A DNA stretch of 64,000 nt from Spisula solida (taxonomy: Eukaryota; Mollusca; Bivalvia; Venerida; Mactridae), in the NCBI GenBank assembly GCA_947247005.1, contig OX365955.1:19635322-19699321 (forward strand), in the 5' to 3' direction. The position numbers and the translations under genes were made by a program. The stretch's first letter is position 1; each line of letters starts with the position of its first letter. Shown here piece by piece: positions 10,131 through 21,419 of this stretch. The notes beneath the pieces were generated by a model. That model was not told the origin of the DNA. It saw only the letters and a program-made list of their open reading frames with translations, and searched no databases.

Positions 10131-11295
10131 ATAATAAAGATTTTATTACATATGCACACATACATCTATGGAATCACTGATATTTTGTAGGGTTATTACA
10201 ATTTTCTTTAGAGTTCTAAGAAAAGTCATTTTACATAAAAGATTTATTGTTAGTTTGTGACAAAGAAAATAAACGTGTGTGGTAGGATATAATGAAACAT
10301 CTTTAATAACTGTTATTAAGGCCAGAATTTTTTTATTTTTTGTTACTCGGACATTTTTGAGAAAAAAGTCCACAGGAGGAAGGAAAAAAATAAAAATTCC
10401 CAAAATGTAGTTGATGGTGGATTGTAGTCAATGACGGTCCATTATTGAAAGCAACAATGTTAGTACTAACAGCAAATTTATCTTATAACAAATACAGTGC
10501 ACATGTATCTGTATCATTGATAAAGAATTTTAAAAAAACTACAGAAATTTAATTACATGTACATTTTATTTAAAAATAAATTTCAGTTACATATTTTTTC
10601 AATGATACCTATGACACAGTGGTAAATGAGAGCACTATACCTACTTATCATTAGTAAAATATTGGAATACATAATAAAACAAGTTGTATTGTAACATTAC
10701 CATCAAAATATTTGATATAAAAAATGTGTACAATTTTAGATTTCCAATTTTTTTTTTTTGAAAATGCCAAAAAGTAGAGCAGGAGGGTCCGAGTAACGAA
10801 AAATCAAAGAACTCTGGCCTAATGTAAACAGAAGTAGAAAATGTTGTCACATGTATGTGGTTGTTAGAAATGTTAACCATAACCTCCCAGGTCCATAATT
10901 ATAGTTGAAGGTACTGCAATCTACTTAATTTCCTTTTACACCCTTTTTCTGCAGCTATTATCATACCAATTATGATTAGTAAAATGCATACGCTTGGAAT
11001 TAACAACTGTCATAATGATAGCTTAATGTAATAAATGGACTTGTTTGTTAGATGGCATGGCCAGCACTGACAGGGAGATTTCTGTAACTTACTTATAACA
11101 ACAATACAAAACTGAACTGTCAATTATGGTAGTAGAACAAGTTGACAAAAGAGCATACTTTGTAATTATAAATTAAAAGAATTAGTTAAAACTTCAGTAA
11201 AAACATAACATTAAGAAATTGATAATAAAAAAATACAGGTCATGAAAAAAAATAAAACACTGTTTAATCACAGCAAAACAACACTGATATTTAGC
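10131..11295. other. C2CD5 intron 7, nothing recognised
   Basis: AT-rich. An imperfect inverted pair is visible (TTACTCGGACATTTTTGAGA near 10341 against TCCGAGTAACGA near 10790), suggesting an old hairpin element. No coding signal. Confidence 0.4.
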
Positions 11296-11297
11296 AA

Positions 11298-11770
11298 TGA
11301 GCTGTTAAAATGATTGACAGCAACCAACAGCACTGCAAGTGATTCAACTATGAGCTGTTAAAATAGTTGACAGCAACCAACAACACTGCAAGTGATTCAG
11401 CTATGAGCTGTTAAAATAATTGACAGCAACAAAAACAACACTGCATGGGAGATTCAGCTATGAGCTGTTAAAATAGTTGACAGCAACCAAAACAACACTG
11501 CATGGGATTCAACTATGAGCTGTTAAAATAGTTGACAGCAACCAAAACAACACTGCAAGTGATTCAACTATGAGCTGTTAAAATAGTTGACAGCAACCAA
11601 AACAACACTGCATGGGATTCAGCTATGAGCTGTTAAAATAGTTGACAGCAACCAAAACAACACTGCAAGGGATTCAACTATGAGCTGTTAAAATAGTTGA
11701 CAGCAACCAAAACAACACTGCATGGGATTCAACTATGAGCTGTTAAAATAGTTGACAGCAACCAAAACTG
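11298..11770. repeat. Minisatellite, about 55 bp unit, about 8.5 copies
   Basis: Unit: AGCTGTTAAAATAGTTGACA, GCAACCAAAACAACACTGCA, then TGGGATTCAACTATG. Copies alternate CTGCAAGTGATTC and CTGCATGGGATTC. It lies within the long intron between coding exons 7 and 8, away from any exon boundary. Confidence 0.93.
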
Positions 11771-11944
11771 ACAGATAGGCAATTTAGTGACAAAACTGAC
11801 AAGCTGCGAACAATAGAAGAACTTTTTTTGGTGGTAGTGTTACAAAGAGTATTTCAATATGAACAGTATCCCTTTACTATAATTAACGCCTATCCCAAAT
11901 CTATGCCATTATCCCTGCGTAATTGGCCAATGATCTCCACCTTC

Positions 11945-12200
11945 GAGGGAAGAGACATAAAATTGCTTGATACAAGGAATCCCGGTGCACTGCCCTAGCT
12001 CTTTCGAAATAGACTCCTTGGTTCTTTAACATGCCTAGTGTATAACACCGATAAATGCGAGACAACCTCTGGGTTTCCAACCAATTGGGCGAAAAACACT
12101 GAAAAAAATTCTGAAATTTCCAGTGCCCTGGCTGAGATTCGAACCAGGGACCTCCATATTGGTAGTCGAGAGAGTTAACCACTCGGCAAACGTTCCACCC
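11945..12200 (-). mobile_element. tRNA-derived SINE, copy 1
   Basis: On the minus strand the head reads GGGTGGAACGTTTGCCGAGT then GGTTAACTC. It has a B-box GGTTCGAATCT (12145-12135). The body includes AAAGAACCAAGGAGTCTATT and GGATTCCTTGTAT, shared with the copy at 12630-12891. An open frame across it is incidental. Confidence 0.8.
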
Positions 12201-12629
12201 ATGCTAATTAATTAACTTTCAATAAATGATGGAGCATAAGCATGTAAGAACTATGTCCACATGACCTGTGCATGACTATCTACTAGTATTCTGTAATTCA
12301 CCATTAATAGCATCAATCAATTTGCAGTCACCCAGCATGGATAAACACACATGCCCACTAGGCGACATCAGCTTAATGTGTAACTTTAGATAAATGCATA
12401 CAGTAATATTGGGCAGAACTAACTTTGTTTACAGTTAAATTTTTGTAAAATGCATCAGGGCGATAATTTGGGGTGGCACAATATGTTTATAATACAGACA
12501 TGAACTAGCTGGAACACCTTCATTCCAATGTTGCAGTTAATCATTATAAATGATTCTCATAGCAAAATGAACTCAAAACAAAAACAAGCGCACTCTTAAT
12601 TTTACAATATTTGAATAATAAGTACTTTA

Positions 12630-12891
12630 GAGGGAAGAGTCAGAAAGTTTGTGCAATACAAGGAATCATGGTGGGCTACCCTTAGGCTAGCTCTTTCCAA
12701 ATAGACTCCTTGGTTCTTTAACGAGCTCGGTGTATAGCACGGATACAAGCAAGACAACCCCTGGGTAACCAACTAGTTCATCTCTAGTTGGGTGGTGCTT
12801 TTTAAATTTCCAGTGCCACGTCTCAGATTTGAACCAAGGACCTCCGAACTGGTAGTCTGAGAGGGCTTACCACTAGACCACAACGCCACCC
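12630..12891 (-). mobile_element. tRNA-derived SINE, copy 2
   Basis: Head GGGTGGCGTTGTGGTCTAGT plus GGTAAGC, B-box GGTTCAAATCT (12835-12825), and the same body phrases as copy 1, ending near CTCTTCCCTC. It is oriented like copy 1 and about 0.7 kb from it. Confidence 0.8.
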
Positions 12892-14029
12892 ATATATTAA
12901 GTAAGATAAAACTTGATACAATGGAGCGGACAGAAATCCAAATTTGATACATCTTATACATGTGTACTACATGTACTTATGATATACATAAATAAGTTGG
13001 AAAGAATATATATTATACACAGCATGGAACAGCACACCAAGTACACCATGTCTACAGGAATATACAGTTCGGTACTAAAACACCATTCTTTGTAAAGTGT
13101 ATACAGACAACATGCAACTACTAGTATATCATACAGTTTCCTATAATATATAATATAAACAAGCACTCGTCTTCCTACATCAAACAGGCAAACTTCAAAC
13201 CTTGTACAACTGCTAATATGATGGCATGGGATTATATAAGAAGAAATAAAGAGAACAATATTTATTAACGATTTCTTGTTTCAAGCACAAGGCAAGCCAG
13301 AGTGTGACAAGTTCACCATACTACTACATTTAAGTCACAAAACAAACTCAAGTTATTCAAAACTTTGTGAAATATACTGATAGTTGTATCGCTTAAATTC
13401 TTAACAGGTAACTTTTTTAAAGCAATTGAGAAAAAGCTCAAAGAAAAGCTCTCAAGTAACAATTTTGTATATATCTGACCATGTTATAAAATTAGATCTG
13501 GGAACAATATTCTGATACTACTGTAGTTGGGAAAAAAATTTCAGGGGAAAAAAATTTCCCAGAGTGAGTGAACAGCTTTTAGTTTTCGATCCGGACACAT
13601 GAAATGTAAACCATTCCTCATTCCTTTAATAACATTGAGAATGCAACCAAATAATGGCAGTAAGTGATAGAACAGTCAGAGATATAACAATATTGTGAAT
13701 AACTTGGTGTTTGAGGATATCTATTGGTGATATAAACAATGAACTAGTGATGCTAGCTTACCATATAATATAACATATTTACCCCGGTAATGTGTGTGTA
13801 TCATGTCAGTGGGAATGGTATATTAAAATATATATCACCATAGTTACAAAATGGTAGGTGTGTAATAATCAACCAATCAATAATAAGAGACCATTAGCTA
13901 GCTCCGCCTCTTCACTACTGACAAGTCAACAACCATTTCTAATTGGATACTAAGTATTCCTATCAACCAATCAAAACTGAGAGTGTACATATTACTGGTA
14001 GAACATGTTGAAGTGGACATGATGACGAC
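12892..14029. other. C2CD5 intron 7, nothing recognised
   Basis: AT-rich, with short local near-repeats such as TATATATTATACACAGC. No exon signal or element ends found. Confidence 0.4.
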
Positions 14030-14372
14030 CACATAACCTGGAGGTAAGGTGTACACCCAGGGTATAATACATCACATAACCTGGAGGTAAAGGTGCACAA
14101 CCAGGGTATATTACACCACATAACCTGCAGTTAAAGGTGGACACCTGGGATATATTACATCACATAACCTGGAGGTAAAGGTGCACACCCGGGATATATT
14201 ACATCACATAACCTGGAGGTAAAGGTGCACACCTGGGATATATTACACTACATAACCTTGAGATAAAGGTGCACACCCGGGATATATTACACTACATAAC
14301 CTGGAGGTAAAGGTGCACACCTGGGATATATTACACCACATAACCTGGAGGTAAAGGTGCCCAGGATATAAG
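14030..14372. repeat. Minisatellite, about 44 bp unit, about 8 copies
   Basis: Unit: CACATAACCTGGAGGTAAAG, GTGCACACC, GGGATATATTACA. Each unit contains GGAG|GTAAAG on the plus strand, but no known exon lies here. Intronic. Confidence 0.92.
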
Positions 14373-15599
14373 TTTAATGAACATGTTGGTGTCTCATAAG
14401 TTCTTATTTCTCGTTTTTCATTTCAAGAAATTGGTAATATATATTATATACTTAGTCTAGCATGTTCTTGAAACAATGATTGATTCTCTGCATTGGTAAT
14501 AATTATAAGATTAGGAATAAAGCGTCCAATTAGAAATAGTTGTCAGCAATGATAAAGTGATACATATAAAGTTTTATATAAAAACTTATGTTATAAAATA
14601 AATTTATACCGAATTTGCAACTAAACATTTCTGAATTCTGAATAAGATTGAAAGTTGCTTGAGTCACTGATGAGTGAATTAAAGGCTTACAGGTATGTAT
14701 GATTTAAAGATGAAGTTGATTGTATGCCACTGGGAGAGTAGTCAACAATATAGACTTTGAAATTTCTTAATTTAAAATTAAGAGTGAAATCTAAGAGTAA
14801 GGTAAAATAATACACATGGTTCAGGTAAGATGATGCCTTAACTTTGTCACACTCACTCTTGTTTTCATTTAAGAAAAAAAAATTGTTGCTAAAGATAATT
14901 ATTCTGTTTAAAATGATTTTTTGGTAACTTTAAAAACAGATATAATTTTTTTGGTCCATTTCTGCATGTACTAGATGAATAATGTGTCAAGGTTTATCTT
15001 TGCCATAACTGAAATTTCCAAATAAAAAATTTACATAAAATATTTTCTGACGCACTGACCCTCTATTCGTCAACATTTTACATGAACCATGCATTTTATT
15101 TGGCCTAAAGTTTAAATGATATTTTTGAACTGTAAGTCAATGATCTGACCTTGAAGAAACAATGTGAACAATATAAACCATGGCATGCTTCAGGTATACA
15201 GTGTCAAATTAAAACTCTTTACAATATCATAATTTAACTTGGTTACAAATACCTACAAACTTGTGTATAAAGACTTCCATTGAATGCGAAGACTATAACG
15301 ACTCCTACTTTAATGCTGACTTCAGTGCCTAAGAATATTTGGTAACAACTCGGCCACAGAATTTCATACATGAGACTATGACCATCTGACCAAGTTTTTG
15401 ATCTATTAACATAACTAAGATTTTCAAACGGTAGATATTCTGACCACAGTCAGTTAAGATTGAGCTAAAGTGTTTCCATCCTTCATTTTCATTAAATTAT
15501 ATGCTGCTTTTGTTAACATTTTTCAGTCATATACACAGTAGGCTCAGTGACTTGTGGTAAGCAGTTTTCTAACTAACTGTATGTAAGTAACTTACAACT

Positions 15600-15790
15600 A
15601 AGCCTTGTACACATGAGGAGGTAGTGAGGAGGACATGTCACAGAAACTGACATCAAACCTGGATCTACTGTATGACAGTCAACGGTACAGTTATACAAAT
15701 ACCTGACGACTTGTACACAGGTAGTGAGGGGGACATGTCACAGAAACTGACATCCAACCTGGATCTATTGTATGAAGGTTAAGTGCTGAC
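15600..15790. repeat. Two-copy direct duplication, about 104 bp offset
   Basis: Both copies carry GGACATGTCACAGAAACTGA and CATC(A/C)AACCTGGATCTA.TGTATGA. They begin near 15607 and 15711. Confidence 0.8.
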
Positions 15791-16168
15791 ATAACTATAC
15801 ATTGCAGGCCTCAACAAATATTTTTAAAATCACTTGCCTGCAATATAGACAAAGAAGAAAACCCCAAAATCCTACCTGTCCTGCTATGTAAAGAAAGAAG
15901 GAAAATGTTGTGCAGGACAAGTGGACGAGTGGATTTATTGAGGCCTGCGTTGAGTACATAAAGCAAGCTTGAGATTTGATTGGTGTTATACCACAAGGTT
16001 TACCGGTAATATCAATCTGCCTTGTAACACAAGTTTGCAAGTATATAACCACTATAGAATAATAATGTCTAAACATTGAAGCTCTTTCCAACCCAAATAG
16101 TGTATCATTAGCAATGACTGTGTGATAATATATCGGACATTGTCAATTCATTGTATGAGGAAACTTAC

Positions 16169-16300
16169 TCTTTTATCGGAGAAGCCCCTAATGGAAGTGG
16201 GGAGACCTGGGTATTCTGGGTCTTGTTTAGGGTCACAGCAGTCCCGATACCCCGGATCACAATGCCAGACTCTCCTTCAAGGTCAAAACACTGTTTATAT
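16169..16300 (-). CDS. C2CD5: C2CD5 coding exon 7 (residues 221-265)
   Basis: Encodes GYKQCFDLEGESGIVIRGIG, then TAVTLNKTQNTQVSPLPLG and ASPIK. QCFDLEGESG-V-R-IGTA-TL-K is strongly C2CD5-like; the tail is less conserved and begins the linker. Acceptor TATTGCAG; donor AAAAGA|GTAAGT. The following intron is almost 8 kb and contains SINEs, a mariner relic and several minisatellites. Confidence 0.95.
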
Positions 16301-16840
16301 CTGCAATATACAAATAATAATATACATACACCGTACAAAACATCACTCTATGTTGTAACTCAACTACTACCATCATCATTATACTAGCTAATCTACACTC
16401 AACCACTTTTCTAATTGATCACTTTTCAAACTCTGAATACGTTTAACTGCGATCATAATTTTTGAAGATATGTTGCACACAAACGTGTTATGCAATAATC
16501 ATAACACTCAAATGATTAAAAATCGAAATCACAAGCCAAAGTATGCATGGTCATTCATGCGATAAATTTTGCATTTTCGCCATCAAATAATATGATCACA
16601 GTTAAAGGTATTTCGGGTTTGAAAAGTGACCAATTTGAAAAGTGGATGAGTGTATATTTGTTTAATTGACAATAATGCCCTATCTGATTGATGTAGCATG
16701 TACAACAAACTGATCAGTAAATGACGACAGATATAATTTCCCAGATCACACCACATCGTACAGTAAAGTACCCAGTTAAAATCTATAATCAGTCATTCGT
16801 CCGTTCAACTGACTACATTTACTCACTGATCATTGACTCG
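16301..16840. other. C2CD5 intron 6, possible hairpin element
   Basis: ACACTCAACCACTTTTCTAA (16395 on) and the complement of GTCACTTTTCAAACCCGAAA-like sequence near 16610-16650 (GACCAATTTGAAAAGTGG) face each other across about 230 bp. This suggests an inverted-repeat element. No coding signal. Confidence 0.4.
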
Positions 16841-16947
16841 CAAGCAGTTACACTCGGCGTCCCTGACAGCCACACGCAAGCAGTTACACTCTGCGTCGCT
16901 GGCAGCCACACGCAAGCAGTTACACTCGGCGTCGCTGGCAGCCACAG
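16841..16947. repeat. 36-bp tandem repeat, 3 copies
   Basis: Unit CAAGCAGTTACACTCGGCGT followed by CGCTGGCAGCCACACG. It is unusually GC-rich for this intron and period-in-frame, giving a short artefactual open frame. Confidence 0.9.
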
Positions 16948-17041
16948 CACATTCAATTTGGCTTATGAGCCTCTCAGGTCCCAAATTATAAATACAAATG
17001 GGTAAATTGAAGCATGTGGGTTATTCTTGTTCGGAGAAATT

Positions 17042-17123
17042 AAGCAGTGGTTTAGACTGGGATTGAACCTAGGACCTCTCAATCCTGAAGTGCACGCCCT
17101 ACCTCTGGGCCACAGGTTCCCAC
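17042..17123 (-). mobile_element. tRNA-like SINE head
   Basis: The minus strand reads GGGAACCTGTGGCCCAGAGG then TAGGGCGTGCACTTC. It has a B-box-like GGTTCAATCCC (17069-17059). There is no proper acceptor stem, so it is a SINE fragment rather than a tRNA gene. Confidence 0.65.
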
Positions 17124-17169
17124 ATCATTAATCTAGAACAATTATATTTTAGAAAACTATGAAAAACTG

Positions 17170-17297
17170 TAGTATACTGGCCGTTATATAATGGTTTGGA
17201 GCTCTGACGCGTAGGAATTAACCATGAAGGCCTCAGTGGTTATTACAAAGCGTCAGAACGACAAACCATTGTATAACAAAGGTATACTACGGCTTTT
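17170..17297. mobile_element. Short foldback (hairpin) MITE
   Basis: Left arm GTAGTATACTGGCCGTTATA, TAATGGTTTGGAG, TCTGACGC. The right arm complement reads CGTAGTATACC, TTATACAATGGTTTGTCG, TCTGACGC. The arms, about 55 bp each, nearly meet in the middle. Confidence 0.7.
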
Positions 17298-17721
17298 GAA
17301 TATTTTATTTCGATAAACATAATTTAAACTCGGAATTATATATGAAGTCTGTGTTACTTTGCGAGAGTATGTAGTTGTCTTTTCGTGTTTACCATATGAC
17401 GTCATAAAAACGACGTGACGTCACTTTCATTGTATATCACACATTATACAATGCTATGTTTGTTCTTTGTCTATATAGGCGAAATTGTCGGTCATGTTAG
17501 AATTCTTTGTAAAACACATTTCAAGGGATGACAGTATATTAAACCTGAAAGTGACAGGAAAATGTTTAATTCAGTTTTAACTTGGATCATACCTGGTTAT
17601 ACTCGTCTAACTTCTTATAAATCAAGAACAAGATATACATATTTCAATTCTGTATTCACTGTCATTGAGCTTTCATAATGTGCCGCATCAACAAAAGGGA
17701 CCTTAAATTATAAACAATTAC

Positions 17722-17782
17722 CCAATCACGGCACCTCCTCCCATCTCTAATACTTTTAGTCCAATTTTCCTCGCTAACTGAC
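17722..17782 (-). CDS. C2CD5: C2CD5 coding exon 6 (residues 201-221)
   Basis: A 61-nt exon encoding GQLARKIGLKVLEMGGGAVI. The family has ELQRKIGLKVLEMRGNAVVG here. Acceptor TTTTGCAG; donor GG|GTAATT. Entry is in phase 1 and exit in phase 2, fitting its neighbours. The GxAVIG(Y) segment recurs later in the protein (GCHAVIGY in exon 11). Confidence 0.95.
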
Positions 17783-18117
17783 CTGCAAAAGGTAATCAAT
17801 AAACAATGAATAACTACAAACAATGAATGAATATTAAGCACTTGAAAGCAATTAATAGCAACTAAACCTATTATGTGATATACATGTATATGGTTGGAAA
17901 TAGGTATCATTCTGACATTAGCAACAATCACAGGAATGTTTATAGTGGAGAATTCACCAATCCATGAAGTTACTTGGATATTATCAAAATAAGTGATACA
18001 ACTATTAATCCCTTCTGTGATAGCATTCTTTTTGCCTTAAATCACATCAAAATCATTTATCTGAATTTCAAATCAAATCCACAAATATTTTTTATTTTCC
18101 AAATAATTTATGTGGTA

Positions 18118-18880
18118 CAGTCTAACTTGTACTAGCGACCACGCGTATTAAGCGACCTTTGTCTTAAACGACCGGTTTAAACTGCTCCCGATCGTTTTTG
18201 TTCTATTTTCATATTGTATTAAGCGACTTTTGTCTAACGCGACTAACGACCACTATTTAAGCACTATAATTGACTGGTCTATTTTCATTAAGCGACCAAA
18301 AAAAGTAAATCACTTGTTGACTGCAGTGACAGGTTGTTAATTACACTATACCTCGTCATAAAGCTTTGTTTGTTCACACTTCAGAGTTTGTCTTTTGTTA
18401 ACCGGGGCCCAATTAACAGCATTGATAATCACCATTGTGTCCGTAGGGCATGTCATACAGATGATTTTTAATTCGATTACACACATTATTACGGATTAAT
18501 TGTTGTATCTTTTGCTGCAATCAGCTTGTTGTCACTTTCCATTTGGAAAGGGGTAAAAACCCGGTCTATTCCGTTTTGTTTGTCGACTGTGCAAGCAAAA
18601 CTGACTTACAGTAATTGCATTGTGTAATTTATGAGTAAATTTATATAAATGATCAATTGAAATAAATATTATGACAATGCATACAAGTATAGATTCATCA
18701 CAAAACTTATTTCCACACTAATGTTTATCAATCGAAGTTGAATGGTGTATTCGAACAGCTTAAAATCGGTAATTCGTTAATTACACTCAATGTTTCTAAC
18801 ATTTGTGTTAAATGACCACTTCGTTAAGCGACCGTTTTCAGACCTTCCCAATGGTGGTCGCTTAATACAAGTTAGACTTT
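18118..18880. mobile_element. pogo/Tigger-like MITE
   Basis: Left end TA|CAGTCTAACTTGTACTAGCG. The right end complement is AGTCTAACTTGTATTAAGCG. The AAGCGAC motif recurs internally near both ends. CAGT termini next to TA are typical of the pogo/Tigger branch of Tc1/mariner. No transposase frame is seen. Confidence 0.7.
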
Positions 18881-19151
18881 ATTTCTCTTAAAAATATACA
18901 GTCTATATGCAATATTCTTTATCGCGAAAATTCGAAACAACGGCTTAAAATGGTCCAAAAAATATTTACTCTTTGTTTCATAAAGGATGCAAACATTCAC
19001 AAAGTGAAAATACAAAAAGTTTGAATGTATATCTAAGTCCCTTAATTAACTAATCAACATTAACTACTCGCAAAAATTCAAGCTCAGAAAGTTGTATTTT
19101 TCACGCCTTCATCAATTTTCATGCCTCTCAATAATACAGTTAACAACAGAC

Positions 19152-19307
19152 CTGACATTTTGGAGAACAATCTCTGTCTGGCTTCATTCGATGATCTTGG
19201 TGTTCGAATTTTATCAATCCACTGGTACTCGGGATCATCATTGACAACCAACTCCTCAACAAATCCATGTACATACTGAAGCCGGTAACCAGCTGGTACT
19301 TCAGCAG
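19152..19307 (-). CDS. C2CD5: C2CD5 coding exon 5 (residues 149-201)
   Basis: Encodes TAEVPAGYRLQYVHGFVEEL, then VVNDDPEYQWIDKIRTPR and SSNEARQRLFSKMSG. HGFVEELVV-N-DPEYQWID and TPR-SNEARQRL are diagnostic of C2CD5. The acceptor is TTGTTTAG and the donor is TCAG|GTCTGT. The first 47 nt plus the acceptor and a 28-nt intronic piece form a 75-bp unit repeated about eight times upstream (19261-19858). The frame is open across all copies, so an upstream acceptor would add multiples of 25 residues. Confidence 0.96.
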
Positions 19308-19858
19308 CTAAACAATACAAGAAACACATCCTTACAAATCCATGTACAGACTGAAGCCGGTACCCAGCTGGTACTTCAGCAGCTAAACAATACAAGAAAC
19401 ACATCCTTACAAATCTATGTACAGACTGAAGCCGGTACCCAGCTGGTACTTCAGCAGCTAAACAATACAAGAAACACATCCTTACAAATCCATGTACAGA
19501 CTGAAGCCGGTACCCAGCTGGTACTTCAGCAGCTAAACAATACAAGAAACACACCCTTACAAATCCATGTACAGACTGAAGCCGGTAACCAGCTGGTACT
19601 TCAGCAGCTAAACAATACAAGAAACACACCCTTACAAATCCATGTACAGACTGAAGCCGGTAACCAGCTGGTACTTCAGCAGCTAAACAATACAAGAAAC
19701 ACACCCTTACAAATCCATGTACAGACTGAAGCCGGTACCCAGCTGGTACTTCAGCAGCTAAACAATACAAGAAACACACCCTTACAAATCCATGTACATA
19801 CTCAAGCCGGTAACCAGCTGGTACTTCAGCAGCTAAACAATACAAGAAACACATTCTT
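19261..19858. repeat. 75-bp repeat made from the acceptor and start of C2CD5 exon 5, 8 copies
   Basis: On the minus strand each unit contains a pyrimidine tract and acceptor (TTCTTGTATTGTTTAG), then 47 nt of exon sequence starting CTGCTGAAGTACCAGC and ending CATGGATTT, then GTAAGG, a good donor. The copy at lowest coordinates continues into the real exon (GGATTTGTTGAGGAG). The 25-codon period is open throughout, reading AEVPAGYRLQSVHGFVR then (M/V)CFLYCLA. Copies differ by only a few substitutions, so the array is young or homogenised. Confidence 0.96.
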
Positions 19859-20004
19859 ACATATTCAGATCAAAGAAAACTGATTTTTGATGTCAAATAT
19901 TGGTATACAAACTCACATTGTATTTTTCAAAAACAAATTATCCAAAAAGACTTTTAGATATTATAATTATAGCTATCTGTCCAAGATCTATGAAATATAC
20001 TTAC

Positions 20005-20100
20005 TACAGAAGAACTGTATTCCACATGATGATTGTCTGAATTTATTGAAGTCACTGAATAGATCTATCTTCACCAGTACATTCAGGTCTCCACGGATAC
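20005..20100 (-). CDS. C2CD5: C2CD5 coding exon 4 (residues 117-149)
   Basis: Encodes GIRGDLNVLVKIDLFSDFNK followed by FRQSSCGIQFFC, matching the C2CD5 block that follows the C2 domain. The acceptor is CTCTGTAG and the donor is TGTA|GTAAGT. Entry needs the G of exon 3, and the last base (A) starts codon 149. The acceptor and the first 20 nt of the exon occur a second time immediately upstream as a 50-bp tandem duplication (see repeat at 20081-20180). Using the outer acceptor would shift the frame. Confidence 0.96.
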
Positions 20101-20180
20101 CTACAGAGCAACAAGAGATATTCTATATACATTCAGGTCTCCACGGATACCTACATAGCAACAAGAGATATTCTATATAC
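20081..20180. repeat. Tandem duplication (50 bp, 2 copies) spanning the exon 4 acceptor
   Basis: The units at 20081-20130 and 20131-20180 differ at one position. Each carries, on the minus strand, AGATATTTCTTGTTG-like pyrimidine-rich sequence, TGTAG, and the exon start GTATCCGTGGAGACCTGAAT. Only the lower-coordinate copy continues into exon 4. Confidence 0.95.
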
Positions 20181-20267
20181 ATTGTGTTAAATATCTCAAC
20201 AAATCGGACATTGTGCTGCATGTTTCTTGCTTATGAGTATGTTAAACAGGACAAGAAGTCGACTTAA

Positions 20268-21242
20268 GGTGATTCCCAACTCTTAAATTTTTCTGTACAA
20301 GAGGTATTAAACACCTGATTTTTATGAAGAACACACTCATGATGTTGATTGTGCAAACCCATAACAGTTTTGCTCGGCTAGTTTTCAAGATATTTTTAGA
20401 TTTTAGGGAACCCCCTAAAAACTGATATTTGCATTTCACCGAAAAAGTTAGATATTTAATTACATGAAACTTGGCATGCACGAAATTTCGTATATACGGA
20501 ATCACACGATAACGTTTGTTTTAGACTATGCATGTTATATGTATTTCTAAATGATATTTTAAAATATGTGTTTTTTCATTTTTAAGTTAAACGAAAAAAT
20601 TAGTTGAACAGCATACTGTTTTCGTACATGCAACCAGTAGAGTAACTATTATAGAAGTTTTGTCCCAAATTTCATGGCAGTTGCTTGGCTAGACTTTTTT
20701 AATTGACACTTTAATGATTTCGGAAATGTCGAAAACCAGGAGAGGTTACAAAATACATGAACGTTTTAATACGTTGTTTCAAGTTTTCGCGATAATTGGT
20801 TTTGAAAAATGTGTATATTTAAAGATAAGCCCGTGCTCTTTTGCATTAGCTAGTCTATATTCTTACGAAATAAATGCAAAAGAACCTCCCTCTAAAGTAG
20901 TCGGGATGCTTGCTAAACAAATGTTAAAACTTGGATAAAATTTTGTGTGGGCGCATTATATTATGTTTCACATTCGTTGTAGCTAGTATTCGCGAGTGTT
21001 GGTGTTTCAATGTTTGGAATAAATGGCACATAAAATTTCAGCTATAGCTTTATTCTGCAAGTTTATTATAGTATAATATTGTAATAACTATAAAGTAAAT
21101 TTGCGATTTTAAGACATGCAAACATGCTGACACATCAATTTAAGTTTTTCGTACTATTTCATCATGGTAGTCAGACGCTTTTAATACGTCATATTTACAC
21201 TGATTTCTAAACTCCCGCTCAACTGAAGAGTTTGCAATCACC
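20268..21242. mobile_element. TTAA-flanked non-autonomous element (Kolobok- or piggyBac-like)
   Basis: Bounded by TTAA at 20264-20267 and 21243-21246. Terminal inverted repeats: left GGTGATTCCCAACTCTTAA; complement of the right GGTGATTGCAAACTCTTCA (15 of 19 identical). It lies wholly within the intron between coding exons 3 and 4. The short open frames inside do not resemble a transposase. Confidence 0.75.
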
Positions 21243-21419
21243 TTAATCTGGGAACTTAATCATACCTGTACTTTCTCTAATAGACTATAACTATGTTATA
21301 GCAGTCTGGATGTTTGGCAAACTATAGCTATAAATAACTGACATCATAGGCATCCAGCAAACTGCCGATATTTTATTATTTACTGATATTTGAAATTATA
21401 AGAAGAGAGAAATACGCAC

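Noticed and set aside
12135..12200. Leu/Ser-type tRNA gene on the minus strand
   Set aside because: The sequence continues into a shared SINE body, and a second copy exists at 12.6-12.9 kb.
14030..14372. Another splice-junction array (GGAG|GTAAAG per unit)
   Set aside because: No C2CD5 exon lies nearby, and the motif is on the opposite strand to the gene.
19308..19854. Long open frame of 25-residue repeats as a separate repeat-protein gene
   Set aside because: It is the intronic extension of C2CD5 exon 5. The repeats are copies of its acceptor and start. Treated as a possible alternative exon extension, not a separate gene.
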